The notes beneath the pieces are model-generated. The model ran no database searches, had not been told where the DNA came from, and was given only the letters and a program-made list of their open reading frames with translations. The translations under genes and the position numbers were made by a program. Below are positions 16,680 through 25,061 of a DNA stretch of 48,866 nucleotides, one piece after another (the stretch's first letter is position 1; each line of letters opens with the position of its first letter). Source of the stretch: an uncultured Verrucomicrobia subdivision 3 bacterium (GTDB taxonomy: Bacteria > Verrucomicrobiota > Verrucomicrobiia > Limisphaerales > DASXHY01). The stretch spans positions 1-48,866 of the forward strand of contig CALBZA010000069.1 of NCBI GenBank assembly GCA_937890005.1, in the 5' to 3' direction.

Positions 16680-18773
16680 ATGAAACTTTCCGTTCAACTC
16701 GTCATCGGATTGGTTGTTTCAGCTTTCACCGCATCCTCCCATTCTGCGCCGGATCATTTTCCGCAGCGTGATTTGATGCAGATCGGCGTTTACTACTATC
16801 CCGAAGCATGGCCATCGAACCAATGGGCGCGGGACATCAGCAATATCAAAAAGCTGAACCTGGAGTTCGTGCACATGGGTGAGTTCGCGTGGGCATTTAT
16901 GGAACCGACGGAAGGCAAATTCGACTTCGACTGGCTGGAGCGGAACATTCAACTTTGTGCCGAACAAGGATTGAAGGTCATCCTCTGCACGCCAAGTCCT
17001 GCGCCCCCGGTCTGGCTTTCGGAAAAACATCCGGAAATTCTGATGATCGATTCCAAGGGTCGCCAAATGCAACACGGCACGCGTCAGCACGCCTGCTGGA
17101 GCGTTCAAACCTATCGCGATTACGTCAGGAAAATCATCGATGAACTCGGCAGACGTTTCGGCAACGACTCGCGCGTCTGGGGCTGGCAGCTCGACAACGA
17201 ACTCAGCCATTACGGGAAGGAACCATGCTATTGCGACGCCTGCCACGCGAAGTTCCGCGTCTGGCTGAAGAACAAATACGGCACGATCGAAAAGTTGAAT
17301 CAGGACTGGGGCAATGCGTTCTGGTCGCAGATGTATCAGAACTTCGATCAAATCCGCATCCCCAACAAAGACGAAATGGTCGCACAATTGAACGAACATT
17401 CCGTCCTCGATGCACAGCGATGGTTCGCGGAGGAGTCGGCCGATTACCTCCGCTTTCAGACCAGTATCCTGCGGAAGCACTGCGGCGACCGGCAATGGAT
17501 CACGCACAACTTCATGCATGGCTTCGACCGCGTTTACCCGGTGCTCAACGGAAAGGATTTCGAAATCATGACCTGGACGATCTACCCAGCGCATGGCAAC
17601 GCGAATGAAGGTCCTCTTGGATTTCGACTCGGCGGGGCGGCACAGATGTCATTCGCGCACGATTTCTTCCGCAGCATCAACGGCGCGCAAGGCATCATGG
17701 AACTCCAGCCCGGCCAGGTGAATTGGGGCGAAGTGAATCCGCAGCCTTATCCCGGAGCGGTGCACATGTGGCTGATGCGCGCATTCGCAGCGGGCTCGAA
17801 ATTCGTCTGCACCTATCGCTATCGCCAGCCGCTCTTCGGCGCGGAACAATATCATTACGGAATTGTCGGCACCGACGGCGTCACACCAAGCAACGGCGGC
17901 GAACAATATTCCCAGGCCGCGCGCGACATCGCCGAGCTTCGAAAACATTTTAATCCCGACGCAAAGGAACCCGCTGCCTACGCCGCGCGTCGCACCGGGA
18001 TTCTCTACAACTTTGAAAACCGCTGGGACATCGACAACCACAAACAGACCGTGCGCTGGGACACGATGGGCCACATCTTCAAACACTATCGCGCCCTCAA
18101 ACGCCTTGGCGCGCCCGTGGATGTCATCACCGAGGACAAGGATTTCAGCCGCTATCCGTTCCTCGTTGCCCCGGCTTATCAGCTCGTTGATTCCAATCTC
18201 GTTGCGCGTTTGAAAGCTTACGCGGAGAACGGCGGCCACCTTGTTCTCAGCTGCCGGACTGGCATCAAAGATCGCCGCGGACATCTTTGGGAAGCTCCCT
18301 GGGCCGCGCCCATTTTGGAACTGATCGGAGCCAAAATTAAGTTCTACGACACATTGCCCGCGCCGAACGTTGCGAAGGTCAAAGCCGGCAACGAAACCCA
18401 CGAATGGATCACATGGGGCGAAGTGTTGGAACCGAACACGGGAACCACCGCTCTGGCCACGCATGCGGATCAGTTTTACGCCGGTGGCGTTGCAGCCATC
18501 ACGCGCAAGCTGGGCAACGGTTCGGTCACTTACATCGGTGTAGATTCCCAGACTGGCGGACTCGAAGCGCAACTGATCCGGGGCGTTTTCGAACGCTCCG
18601 GAGTGAAGGTCGAAGATCTTCCCGAGAATTTTCTCGTCGATTGGCGCGATGGATTCTGGGTCGCGACCAACTTCACCGAAAAACAACAGCGCGCACCTAT
18701 TCCTCAAAGCGCGAAAGTTCTCATTGGAACCCGCGACGTGCCTGTAGCAGGAGTAACCGTCTGGCAGGAATAA
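16680..18773 (+). CDS. Secreted beta-galactosidase, glycoside hydrolase family 42
   Basis: The 697-residue enzyme begins with a signal peptide (about 1-23). The GH42 TIM barrel (about 33-410) contains YYPEAWP, the catalytic acid E174 in QLDNELSHYG and the nucleophile E341 in MELQPGQVNWGE. A cysteine cluster CYCDAC (183-188) matches the zinc site of many GH42 enzymes. The trimerisation domain (about 430-640) and a small C-terminal beta domain follow. It should hydrolyse terminal beta-galactosides, probably released from plant or algal glycans, in the periplasm or outside. No transporter or further glycosidase is next to it. Confidence 0.94.
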   Translation: MKLSVQLVIGLVVSAFTASSHSAPDHFPQRDLMQIGVYYYPEAWPSNQWARDISNIKKLNLEFVHMGEFAWAFMEPTEGKFDFDWLERNIQLCAEQGLKVILCTPSPAPPVWLSEKHPEILMIDSKGRQMQHGTRQHACWSVQTYRDYVRKIIDELGRRFGNDSRVWGWQLDNELSHYGKEPCYCDACHAKFRVWLKNKYGTIEKLNQDWGNAFWSQMYQNFDQIRIPNKDEMVAQLNEHSVLDAQRWFAEESADYLRFQTSILRKHCGDRQWITHNFMHGFDRVYPVLNGKDFEIMTWTIYPAHGNANEGPLGFRLGGAAQMSFAHDFFRSINGAQGIMELQPGQVNWGEVNPQPYPGAVHMWLMRAFAAGSKFVCTYRYRQPLFGAEQYHYGIVGTDGVTPSNGGEQYSQAARDIAELRKHFNPDAKEPAAYAARRTGILYNFENRWDIDNHKQTVRWDTMGHIFKHYRALKRLGAPVDVITEDKDFSRYPFLVAPAYQLVDSNLVARLKAYAENGGHLVLSCRTGIKDRRGHLWEAPWAAPILELIGAKIKFYDTLPAPNVAKVKAGNETHEWITWGEVLEPNTGTTALATHADQFYAGGVAAITRKLGNGSVTYIGVDSQTGGLEAQLIRGVFERSGVKVEDLPENFLVDWRDGFWVATNFTEKQQRAPIPQSAKVLIGTRDVPVAGVTVWQE

Positions 18774-19145
18774 GCGCTGCAGCGGTTGTGTTCTTCGCAG
18801 AAAACAACTGCTGTTTCAATTGAGTCAACTCCACCTTCGCGTCCTTCGCGCCCTTTGCGTGCGGCCAGCTCTTCCGCATGTTGCTGCGGCGAGCATCTGT
18901 TTCATTCCACTCCCGCACCCGGGAAACCTCACCTCAAGTTACACTCAGGATTAACTGCGGTGAAAACCGTCGGGCTCAACTCGCACGGCCTTGCTTTGTG
19001 AGTTAACGTCTTCCGTTGGCCGTTAACAACGTCCAGCCGGAGAACCGACCCTGATGAACCGGCTTCAAACATTTCCATGTTTGAACGGAGCTTCCCTGCC
19101 CCGCTGCTGTCGAGTGTCCCGACTGGCCCATCCACTGAGGCATTT
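18774..19145. other. 372-bp intergenic region with structured leader
   Basis: No gene is visible. The left half (18774-18990) shows no recognisable element. The right half holds a run of inverted repeats just ahead of the cytidylate-kinase-like start codon, described separately. No clear -35/-10 pair could be assigned. Confidence 0.6.
19002..19115 (+). promoter_or_regulatory. Candidate structured 5' leader of the cytidylate-kinase-like gene
   Basis: Consecutive inverted repeats occur in about 110 nt: GTTAACG/CGTTAAC (19002-19008 and 19021-19027), AGCCGG/CCGGCT (19035-19040 and 19059-19064), and TTCAAACAT/ATGTTTGAA (19064-19072 and 19077-19085) with a TTCC loop. A short GTCG/CGAC pair follows near 19109-19123. 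The third hairpin is a 9-bp perfect stem and the strongest. The second and third share an end, so alternative folding is possible. I recognise no known riboswitch consensus. Confidence 0.4.
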
Positions 19146-19868
19146 ATGAATACTCACACAGGTCTCGATCGATGTGTCGCTTTTATCAACTCGCACCTTC
19201 AATCCGGCGGAGATTTCCTTCTCCCGGAAGATGAACCACCGAAGTGCGCGATCACCATTTCGCGCGAATCAGGCTGCGGCGCCCATCGCTTTGCAGAACG
19301 GCTGGCCCGGCAACTCGATTCGATCTCGCCGGAAGGCTCGCCGCCCTGGACTGTGTTCGACCGAAATCTCGTCGAGAAAGTTCTGCAGGATCACCAGCTC
19401 CCTGAACGCCTGGCTCAATACATGCCCGAAGATCGCATCCTGGAAATCGATGACATCATGGACGAACTGTTCGGGCTTCGTCCTGCTTCATGGACGCTTG
19501 TCGAAAAGACCGCGGAAACGATCCTGCGCCTCGCAGAACTCGGCAACGCGATCATTCTCGGGCGCGGCGCGAACATTATCACCGCAAAGCTTCCTCATGT
19601 ATTGCACATCCGGATGACAGGCTCGCTCGATCGTCGCATCGACAACATGCAGCAGTTCGAAGGCTTGAGAATTCGCGAGGCAACGGACCGGATTCGCCAG
19701 GAGGATTCAGGGCGGGAACGTTACGTCTGGAAACATTTCCGAAAAGATATCCGCGATCCCCTGCTCTACCATCTCGTGATCAACACCGACCTGGTTACGC
19801 ACGACGAAGCGCTCGAACTCGTGACGCATTGGGTTCAAAAACATCGGGCTCTTGCCGCTGCCGCTTGA
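19146..19868 (+). CDS. Cytidylate kinase-like family protein
   Basis: The 240-residue protein matches the cytidylate-kinase-like family: CAITISRESGCGAHRFAERLARQLD-type N-terminus (in parts, about residues 34-58), a central FDRNLVEKVL, and GNAIILGRGANIIT near 140. Family members resemble nucleotide kinases, but the substrate of most is unproven. I chose the ATG at 19146, which has TGAGG about 6 bases upstream; a frame starting at 19077 would run through a hairpin. It ends exactly where the convergent MFS gene ends (19868/19869), leaving no room for a terminator. Confidence 0.85.
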   Translation: MNTHTGLDRCVAFINSHLQSGGDFLLPEDEPPKCAITISRESGCGAHRFAERLARQLDSISPEGSPPWTVFDRNLVEKVLQDHQLPERLAQYMPEDRILEIDDIMDELFGLRPASWTLVEKTAETILRLAELGNAIILGRGANIITAKLPHVLHIRMTGSLDRRIDNMQQFEGLRIREATDRIRQEDSGRERYVWKHFRKDIRDPLLYHLVINTDLVTHDEALELVTHWVQKHRALAAAA

Positions 19869-21314
19869 TCAGGTGCGAGGGCCGAATCGCAGCCAGAACC
19901 GCTGCGGCGATTGAATCAGAATTTCCCGCAGCAGGTCTTCCATGCTGGCGGCCTCCGGTTCTTCAATGAACCGTGCGAGGATCAACGACGCGACAAACGC
20001 AAGCGCCGCCGTGGCGAAGAAAACAGTGAACCGGTTCCATGCGATTCCGAGCCACAAACCTTCGCGCGATCCGATCGCATCGATCAACAGTCCCCACGCA
20101 ATTGGCGCCACGCCGAGCGTGACGTTCGCAATCACCGAGTAGAGCGCGAAGAAATGATTGCGGCCCATTTTTGGAATGATTGCCATCGCCAGCCGGTTGT
20201 TCGACATGTTCACCAGCGCGGCGAACAGGCCCATCAAAAATTGAAGTCCGAGCAGCACTGCGATGGACACTGGAATCACCTTGCCCGCAAGCGCAACCCA
20301 GCCCGCAAGCACCGCCATCCAGACGCAGAAGGCAAAGGTCAGAACCGGTTTGCTTCCGAGACGATCGAGACGATGTCCGAGAAAACCGAGACTGCTCAGT
20401 CCGCCGAGAAAGGCGACGGATGTAACCAGCAAAATTCGCGTTTCACTCAGCCCGACTTCCGTTCGCAGATAGGCGACGGTGAACGCAGTCATTCCCCCGT
20501 ACGCGACCGACCACGCCACCACGGTGCGTAACAGGCGTTTGAAGGGCGGAAAGTTCAACATCTCCAGCCACGGCACGCGTGTGTTGGAAGTCTTCACCTG
20601 TTCGGGAATGGGGGCGTCCGGAATGCGTTTCAGAAAAATCAGACTCAGTCCGCCCGCCGCCGCGCTGAACGCGAACAGAATTGAGAACTGCCACGGCTTC
20701 GTTTCGCCGCCAAGCAATGTCGCCGCGACAAGAAACGCCATAAAACAGCCAAAGTTCGTCGTTGCGGCATCGCGCACCAGGTAACGTCCACGCAAATCCG
20801 GAGGAACGAGTTCCGTCACCCACGGCAGCCACGCGCAGCTTGAGATGCCGCGGGAAAGATTGAAGCAGAACAGCAGCGCAATGGTCAGAGCGAGCCGGTT
20901 GTTCGCATCCAAAAACCCGCTCGTCAGCGGCACGAGTGCGACACCAAGAATGAACAGCACGCGCGTTCCCCAGCCGGCATAGACGAAGCGTTTGTAGCCG
21001 ATGCGATTGACGTGATTTGCCGCCGGGATTTGGGAAATCACCAGCAGCGGCATCATCCCCGCCACGATTCCGAGCACCGTGGCGCTGGCGCCGAGCGACT
21101 TTGCATACAGCACCATCGGGCTGTTCTGCATGATCGGAAACGAAAGCGCATTGAACGCGCCGAACCAGAAGGCATTGTGCAGTCCGGGCGGGAAGGAGGA
21201 CGGAACTTCAGATGATGAAGACGAAGCAGTTTTCAACGTGCGTGGAGGAACGGTGCCGTCGAGGCGGCTTCCGGTCAACGCTTCGTTTTGATTCCACAGG
21301 CGCGAGCCACACAC
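19869..21314 (-). CDS. Major facilitator superfamily transporter
   Basis: The 481-residue protein has about 12 membrane helices from residue 50 on and an MFS-type loop between helices 2 and 3 (ANHVNRIGYKRFVY). A hydrophilic N-terminal stretch of about 45 residues, rich in Ser and Pro, precedes the first helix. The substrate is unknown. The GTG at 21314 gives a 40-bp overlap with the DUF2892 gene; a start further in, near residue 20-40, would remove the overlap and is equally plausible. Confidence 0.85.
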   Translation of the reverse strand: MCGSRLWNQNEALTGSRLDGTVPPRTLKTASSSSSEVPSSFPPGLHNAFWFGAFNALSFPIMQNSPMVLYAKSLGASATVLGIVAGMMPLLVISQIPAANHVNRIGYKRFVYAGWGTRVLFILGVALVPLTSGFLDANNRLALTIALLFCFNLSRGISSCAWLPWVTELVPPDLRGRYLVRDAATTNFGCFMAFLVAATLLGGETKPWQFSILFAFSAAAGGLSLIFLKRIPDAPIPEQVKTSNTRVPWLEMLNFPPFKRLLRTVVAWSVAYGGMTAFTVAYLRTEVGLSETRILLVTSVAFLGGLSSLGFLGHRLDRLGSKPVLTFAFCVWMAVLAGWVALAGKVIPVSIAVLLGLQFLMGLFAALVNMSNNRLAMAIIPKMGRNHFFALYSVIANVTLGVAPIAWGLLIDAIGSREGLWLGIAWNRFTVFFATAALAFVASLILARFIEEPEAASMEDLLREILIQSPQRFWLRFGPRT

Positions 21315-21484
21315 CAGCCACGCGCCGCTTCAAACAGAACGAACAGTCCAATGGCAACCAGTCCGAGGCAGGTCCAGAGATGGAAATCGGCCATGATAAT
21401 GCCCGCGATCAGCAGGAGCGCGCCAAGCACTCCCCGCACGATCCGCCCCTGAAACCCGATGTTCCGATCGAAGAAACGTCTCAT
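21275..21484 (-). CDS. DUF2892 family small membrane protein
   Basis: The 69-residue protein starts MRRFFDRNIGFQGRIVRG and has two membrane helices (LLLIAGIIMADF and LGLVAIGLFVLFEAA), matching the DUF2892 (YgaP transmembrane-like) pattern, with two cysteines after the second helix (WCVARACG). The ATG at 21484 is preceded by AAGG. In other bacteria the domain occurs alone or fused to a rhodanese. Function is unknown. The next gene on the strand is the overlapping MFS transporter. Confidence 0.8.
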   Translation of the reverse strand: MRRFFDRNIGFQGRIVRGVLGALLLIAGIIMADFHLWTCLGLVAIGLFVLFEAARGWCVARACGIKTKR

Positions 21485-21571
21485 ACGCCTTGTACTTAAC
21501 ACAAAAGCAATTCACGTCCAAAACCGTCGGACTGGGGAATTTTGCGTTGGGCAAAACCCCGATTCATCGCC

Positions 21572-23191
21572 TCAGAAATCCTTGAAGTCGCCATCCATTG
21601 GGATGAGCTCCTTCGGGTTTCCGTTTGCGTTGCCATTCCGTCCTGCCAGAGTCGTGACCAGCGGTTTAGGTTTCAAAGTTCCACCGGCATTCAATTTGGG
21701 CACAGTCTTTGAGATCGCGGAAGGGGCAGCCGACTCCACCGCATGCACGGAAGTTCCCACCAGCGTTAACAGTTCGGCAACAGCCGCCTTCAGGCCGGTC
21801 GCCTGATTGTTCAACTCTTCCGCCGCAGCGGCACTTTCTTCGGCGCTCGCCGCGTTGCGCTGGGTGATCTTGTCCATCTCACCGACAGCAGCATTGATCT
21901 GAGTGATCCCCTGGCTTTGTTCGCGGGAGGCAGACGCTACTTCCGCCGCCAGTTCGTCCACGCCGCGCGCCTTCGCGAGAATGTCGTTCAGAACGTTTGC
22001 CACCTTCTGGCTGATATCGACGCCCTGCGCCGTCTTGCTGATGGCGCTTTCAATCTTGGAAGCGGTTTCCTTTGCGGCCTGTGCGCTGCGTTGCGCGAGG
22101 TTCCGGACTTCGTCCGCCACCACGGCGAAACCCATTCCGGCCTCACCCGCACGCGCGGCCTCAACCGCAGCGTTGAGCGCGAGAATGTTCGTCTGGAACG
22201 CGATCTCATCAATCGTCTTGATGATCTTCGAAATGTCGTCGCTGGAGTTCTTGATCTCCTGCATCGCAAGTGACATCTGCTGCATGTCGAGCGCACCGCG
22301 ATCGGCAGCTTCGCGCGCCTGCTTGGCCAGCTCATTCGCCTTGCCGGAGTTTGCGGAGTTGTGTTTCGTCATGCTGGCCAGCTCCTCAAGCGAGGCGCCG
22401 GTCTGTTCAATGGATGCCGCCTGTTCGCTGGCGCCTTCGGCCAAAGACTGGCTGGCGGAAGCGACTGTTCCCGCCGATTGAATCAGCCGTGCGGAACCTT
22501 CGTTCAACGTATCCACGAGCGAAGTCAGCGATTTGCGCAAACGCCATGAATTGAGTGCGACAAGCAGCGCCGTGATTCCGGCAAATGCCACACCGATCGA
22601 TCCAAAGACGAACGCATATTTCCGAATCGATGAGAAGGTCACCACGGTGGCCTCGGTTTTGGCATCCGCGGTTCCCGAACAAAAAGCCTTCAGGTCATCA
22701 GCCGCCTTGGTCAGCTGAACCACTTTCGGCGGAACGTCGTTGTCGAGCGACTTCATCGCTTCCGCGAAATCCGCATCCAGCTGCTTGCGGATGTTCATCA
22801 TCGTTTTGCCGTAATCGTCGAGACACGACTGCACCGCGGCGATGCGACTCCTGCCTTCTCCATCGCGATAGAGGTCGTTGAGCTGCGAGAGAATTTCGCT
22901 GCTCTTCTTGAAGACGGCATCGGCCTGCGATGCCTTTGCAGCGCGATCCGATTCCGGCACGAACATCAGTTCGTAGGAATGCAGACGATAAACGCCGAGA
23001 TTTTCCTGAAGGGCTGCCAGCTGTCGCAGGCTGGGCAACCCTTCGGATTCAAGTCCCTTCACCGAGATCGCTCCCTGCCGGCACACCTGCCACAAGACAC
23101 ATACCTGGATGATCAGGAAGATCAGGAGCAGCGCGACAATGCCCTGGATAAGTCTAAAACTTCGCTGGAGTGACATTCGTGACTGTTTCAT
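21572..23191 (-). CDS. Methyl-accepting chemotaxis protein, 4-helix-bundle sensor (MCP1)
   Basis: The 539-residue receptor has TM1 (about 13-36), a periplasmic four-helix-bundle sensor (about 40-188), TM2 (about 191-214) and then directly the cytoplasmic coiled coil. I see no clear HAMP domain. The signalling tip is IDEIAFQTNILALNAAVEAA followed by AGMGFAVVADEVRNLAQRSA. After the coiled coil comes a flexible Gly/Asn/Pro-rich tail of about 60 residues ending DFKDF, which fits the CheR/CheB-tethering pentapeptide pattern (aromatic at positions 2 and 5). It is last in a unit with an outer-membrane protein and a periplasmic binding protein, 24 bp after the latter. Confidence 0.95.
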   Translation of the reverse strand: MKQSRMSLQRSFRLIQGIVALLLIFLIIQVCVLWQVCRQGAISVKGLESEGLPSLRQLAALQENLGVYRLHSYELMFVPESDRAAKASQADAVFKKSSEILSQLNDLYRDGEGRSRIAAVQSCLDDYGKTMMNIRKQLDADFAEAMKSLDNDVPPKVVQLTKAADDLKAFCSGTADAKTEATVVTFSSIRKYAFVFGSIGVAFAGITALLVALNSWRLRKSLTSLVDTLNEGSARLIQSAGTVASASQSLAEGASEQAASIEQTGASLEELASMTKHNSANSGKANELAKQAREAADRGALDMQQMSLAMQEIKNSSDDISKIIKTIDEIAFQTNILALNAAVEAARAGEAGMGFAVVADEVRNLAQRSAQAAKETASKIESAISKTAQGVDISQKVANVLNDILAKARGVDELAAEVASASREQSQGITQINAAVGEMDKITQRNAASAEESAAAAEELNNQATGLKAAVAELLTLVGTSVHAVESAAPSAISKTVPKLNAGGTLKPKPLVTTLAGRNGNANGNPKELIPMDGDFKDF

Positions 23192-23215
23192 GCGGAAGGG
23201 AGCGGATGGGAATCG

Positions 23216-23635
23216 TTATTTAATTTCGATGGTCTTGACACCTTTGAGTTCGGTGCCGGCCGGAACGATGGCGATGGCGCCTTTCGTGGAAGCCACCAGG
23301 GCGACCAAAGCTGCAGCATCATCGACTTTCTTCGGCTGCTGGCCGCGGCCGGAAAATGCGAGACGCTGCCAGAATGTTTTGAACTGGCTGGCGTCCATGC
23401 CGCTGGCTTCCTTGAGCGCCGCGTCGGTCTTTTCGGTGAAGGCGATCGTGATGTTCTGACCGCCCTCCCAATAGGTGGTCTTGCCATTGTAAATGTCCTT
23501 CAGCGCGGCGGGCGTCAGGCTGCTGGCTGGAACGCCTTCGTTGGCGATCACCACTGCACCTTCGAGCGCCCAGCTTTGAACTGTTCCGGCCACGAGAGCC
23601 AGAGCGAGAAGTCCTGATCGGAAAAGTTTCTTCAT
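23216..23635 (-). CDS. Small PstS-like periplasmic substrate-binding protein
   Basis: The 139-residue protein has a signal peptide (MKKLFRSGLLALALVAGTVQ, cleavage near WA|LEG). The mature part matches the compact PBP-like family related to phosphate-binding PstS: LTPAALKDIYNGKTTYWEGG near the start, QFKTFWQRLAFSGRG in the middle, and GAIAIVPAGTEL near the end. It is about half the size of a complete PstS, and no pst permease genes are near. Its place between an outer-membrane protein and an MCP suggests it presents a ligand to the receptor or works in uptake sensing; this is inference. Confidence 0.82.
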   Translation of the reverse strand: MKKLFRSGLLALALVAGTVQSWALEGAVVIANEGVPASSLTPAALKDIYNGKTTYWEGGQNITIAFTEKTDAALKEASGMDASQFKTFWQRLAFSGRGQQPKKVDDAAALVALVASTKGAIAIVPAGTELKGVKTIEIK

Positions 23636-23653
23636 AATGCTTGGCAGTTGAGG

Positions 23654-24880
23654 TTAGAAGCTGACGGTCGCCTTGGTGGCGAGCATGAACCAGCCGTCAT
23701 TGTCGCGGCTCGGATTGCGCCGGGCATCGTGCAACAGCGCCGTGCCGCGGATGTAATGGCCTTCAGCCTTCAGAATCAGCCAGTCGGTCGGATCGAACCG
23801 AAGCGAAAGGAACGCCCAATCCTTCTGCGCTGCATCGGGATTGCCGCTGCGATTTTTCGTCGATGCGTAATACTCGTTGTAGTACATGCCGGCCTCGAAA
23901 TACTTGTTGAATCGATAGGCTGCACTCACATACCAGGTGTCCGAGCGGTTATTGCCATTCTGCGTCATGCCTCCCGTTGTTTGTTCGCCGAAGATGGCCA
24001 GGTTCTGGTATTCCGCCTGGAGCGTGAGCGACTTCCAGACGTATTCGGCTGAATACTGCTGGAGAACGACATGGGATTCGGAATTGCCGCGCAACCCGCC
24101 CATCAATGTTTCGCCCGAGAAATCGTACTCAAAGTTGAACACGTAGGAGAAAAACGATCCCAACCGGAGTCCGTTCACCGGCGTGTTCCACCAGAGCTGC
24201 GCCGCAACCAATGGCAGCGTCTCGATCGAATCAACGCTCAGCAGCGGAACCATGGGATTGAGCTGGGCCGCCTCCCACATTCCGTTGTTGATGATTCCAC
24301 CGACGCCACCGTCCTTGGAAATGTGAGCAACGCCGCCGGCGACTTCATATGACAATCCGCCTGCGTCCGACATCGGGATGTTTCCGAACACCACCGCACC
24401 GTCAATCGAGGTTGAGAAATCGCGCCAGCGGGCATCATACATTCCCTGCGGAAGCAGAACCCACGTGCGGGCCAGGTCCACGTCCTGAATGTGATTGTAA
24501 ATGCCGGCGCTCTTGCGGACGCGTCCGAGGCGAAAACCGAGATGTTCGTTGAACGTGTATTCGATCGACGCAAAGTCGAGGAACGGTTGGTATTCGCCGT
24601 ATCCGCCCACGTCGAAGAGAAATGCCTGTGCGGCAACACGTGTGCGCGGGAAAGGATTGAAGGCGATGTTCAATCCCGCTTCCGTGAATCGGAATGATCC
24701 GCTCGTCGAATCACCGAGGAAATTTTTGTCCGTCGAATACAGAAATCCCTGGCTGGCGAAGCCGTGAATATCCACAGGAGGAAGGTTCGTTCCAAGTTTC
24801 AACTCCCAGGAATTGGCTGCACATGCACCAAGCAACATTGTTCCAATAGCAAGGGATCCAGTTCGTTTACGTCCGTTCAT
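23654..24880 (-). CDS. Porin-like outer-membrane beta-barrel protein
   Basis: The 408-residue protein has a signal peptide (about 1-24) and then alternating strands rich in Tyr, Phe and Gly (FRFTEAGLNIAFNPF, LTLQAEYQNLAIFGEQ), ending in TKATVSF. The C-terminal Phe is the usual signal for BAM-mediated assembly. HGFASQGFLYSTDKNF at the mature start resembles porin-type proteins of other Gram-negatives. It is the first gene after a strong terminator and 18 bp before the PBP-like gene, so it begins the second chemosensory transcript. Substrate unknown. Confidence 0.78.
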   Translation of the reverse strand: MNGRKRTGSLAIGTMLLGACAANSWELKLGTNLPPVDIHGFASQGFLYSTDKNFLGDSTSGSFRFTEAGLNIAFNPFPRTRVAAQAFLFDVGGYGEYQPFLDFASIEYTFNEHLGFRLGRVRKSAGIYNHIQDVDLARTWVLLPQGMYDARWRDFSTSIDGAVVFGNIPMSDAGGLSYEVAGGVAHISKDGGVGGIINNGMWEAAQLNPMVPLLSVDSIETLPLVAAQLWWNTPVNGLRLGSFFSYVFNFEYDFSGETLMGGLRGNSESHVVLQQYSAEYVWKSLTLQAEYQNLAIFGEQTTGGMTQNGNNRSDTWYVSAAYRFNKYFEAGMYYNEYYASTKNRSGNPDAAQKDWAFLSLRFDPTDWLILKAEGHYIRGTALLHDARRNPSRDNDGWFMLATKATVSF

Positions 24881-25013
24881 ATCTAATTTGTGAGTATCAG
24901 TCGAAGGCGGGAATTATTGACCGCGCAGCAGATCGGTATCGGAGAATCCCCCATGATGCTGAAGACAATTCATCGAAAACCTGCATTAAACTTGAGCAAT
25001 CCGGGGGAAAACA

Positions 25014-25039
25014 GAAAGGGCTCCGAGGAGAGCCCTTTC
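25014..25039 (-). terminator. Strong, probably bidirectional intrinsic terminator
   Basis: A perfect 10-bp stem (GAAAGGGCTC / GAGCCCTTTC) with a 6-nt loop lies 23 bp past the stop of MCP2. On the minus strand it is followed by CTGTTTTCC; on the plus strand by GCACTTTTTT. It should end the che operon before the outer-membrane protein gene. Confidence 0.8.
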
Positions 25040-25061
25040 GCACTTTTTTCCCAAACCGGGA

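Noticed and set aside
19051..19088. CTGATGA followed by a stable hairpin, suggestive of a hammerhead ribozyme
   Set aside because: The required GAAA after stem II and a third stem with a cleavage site are absent.
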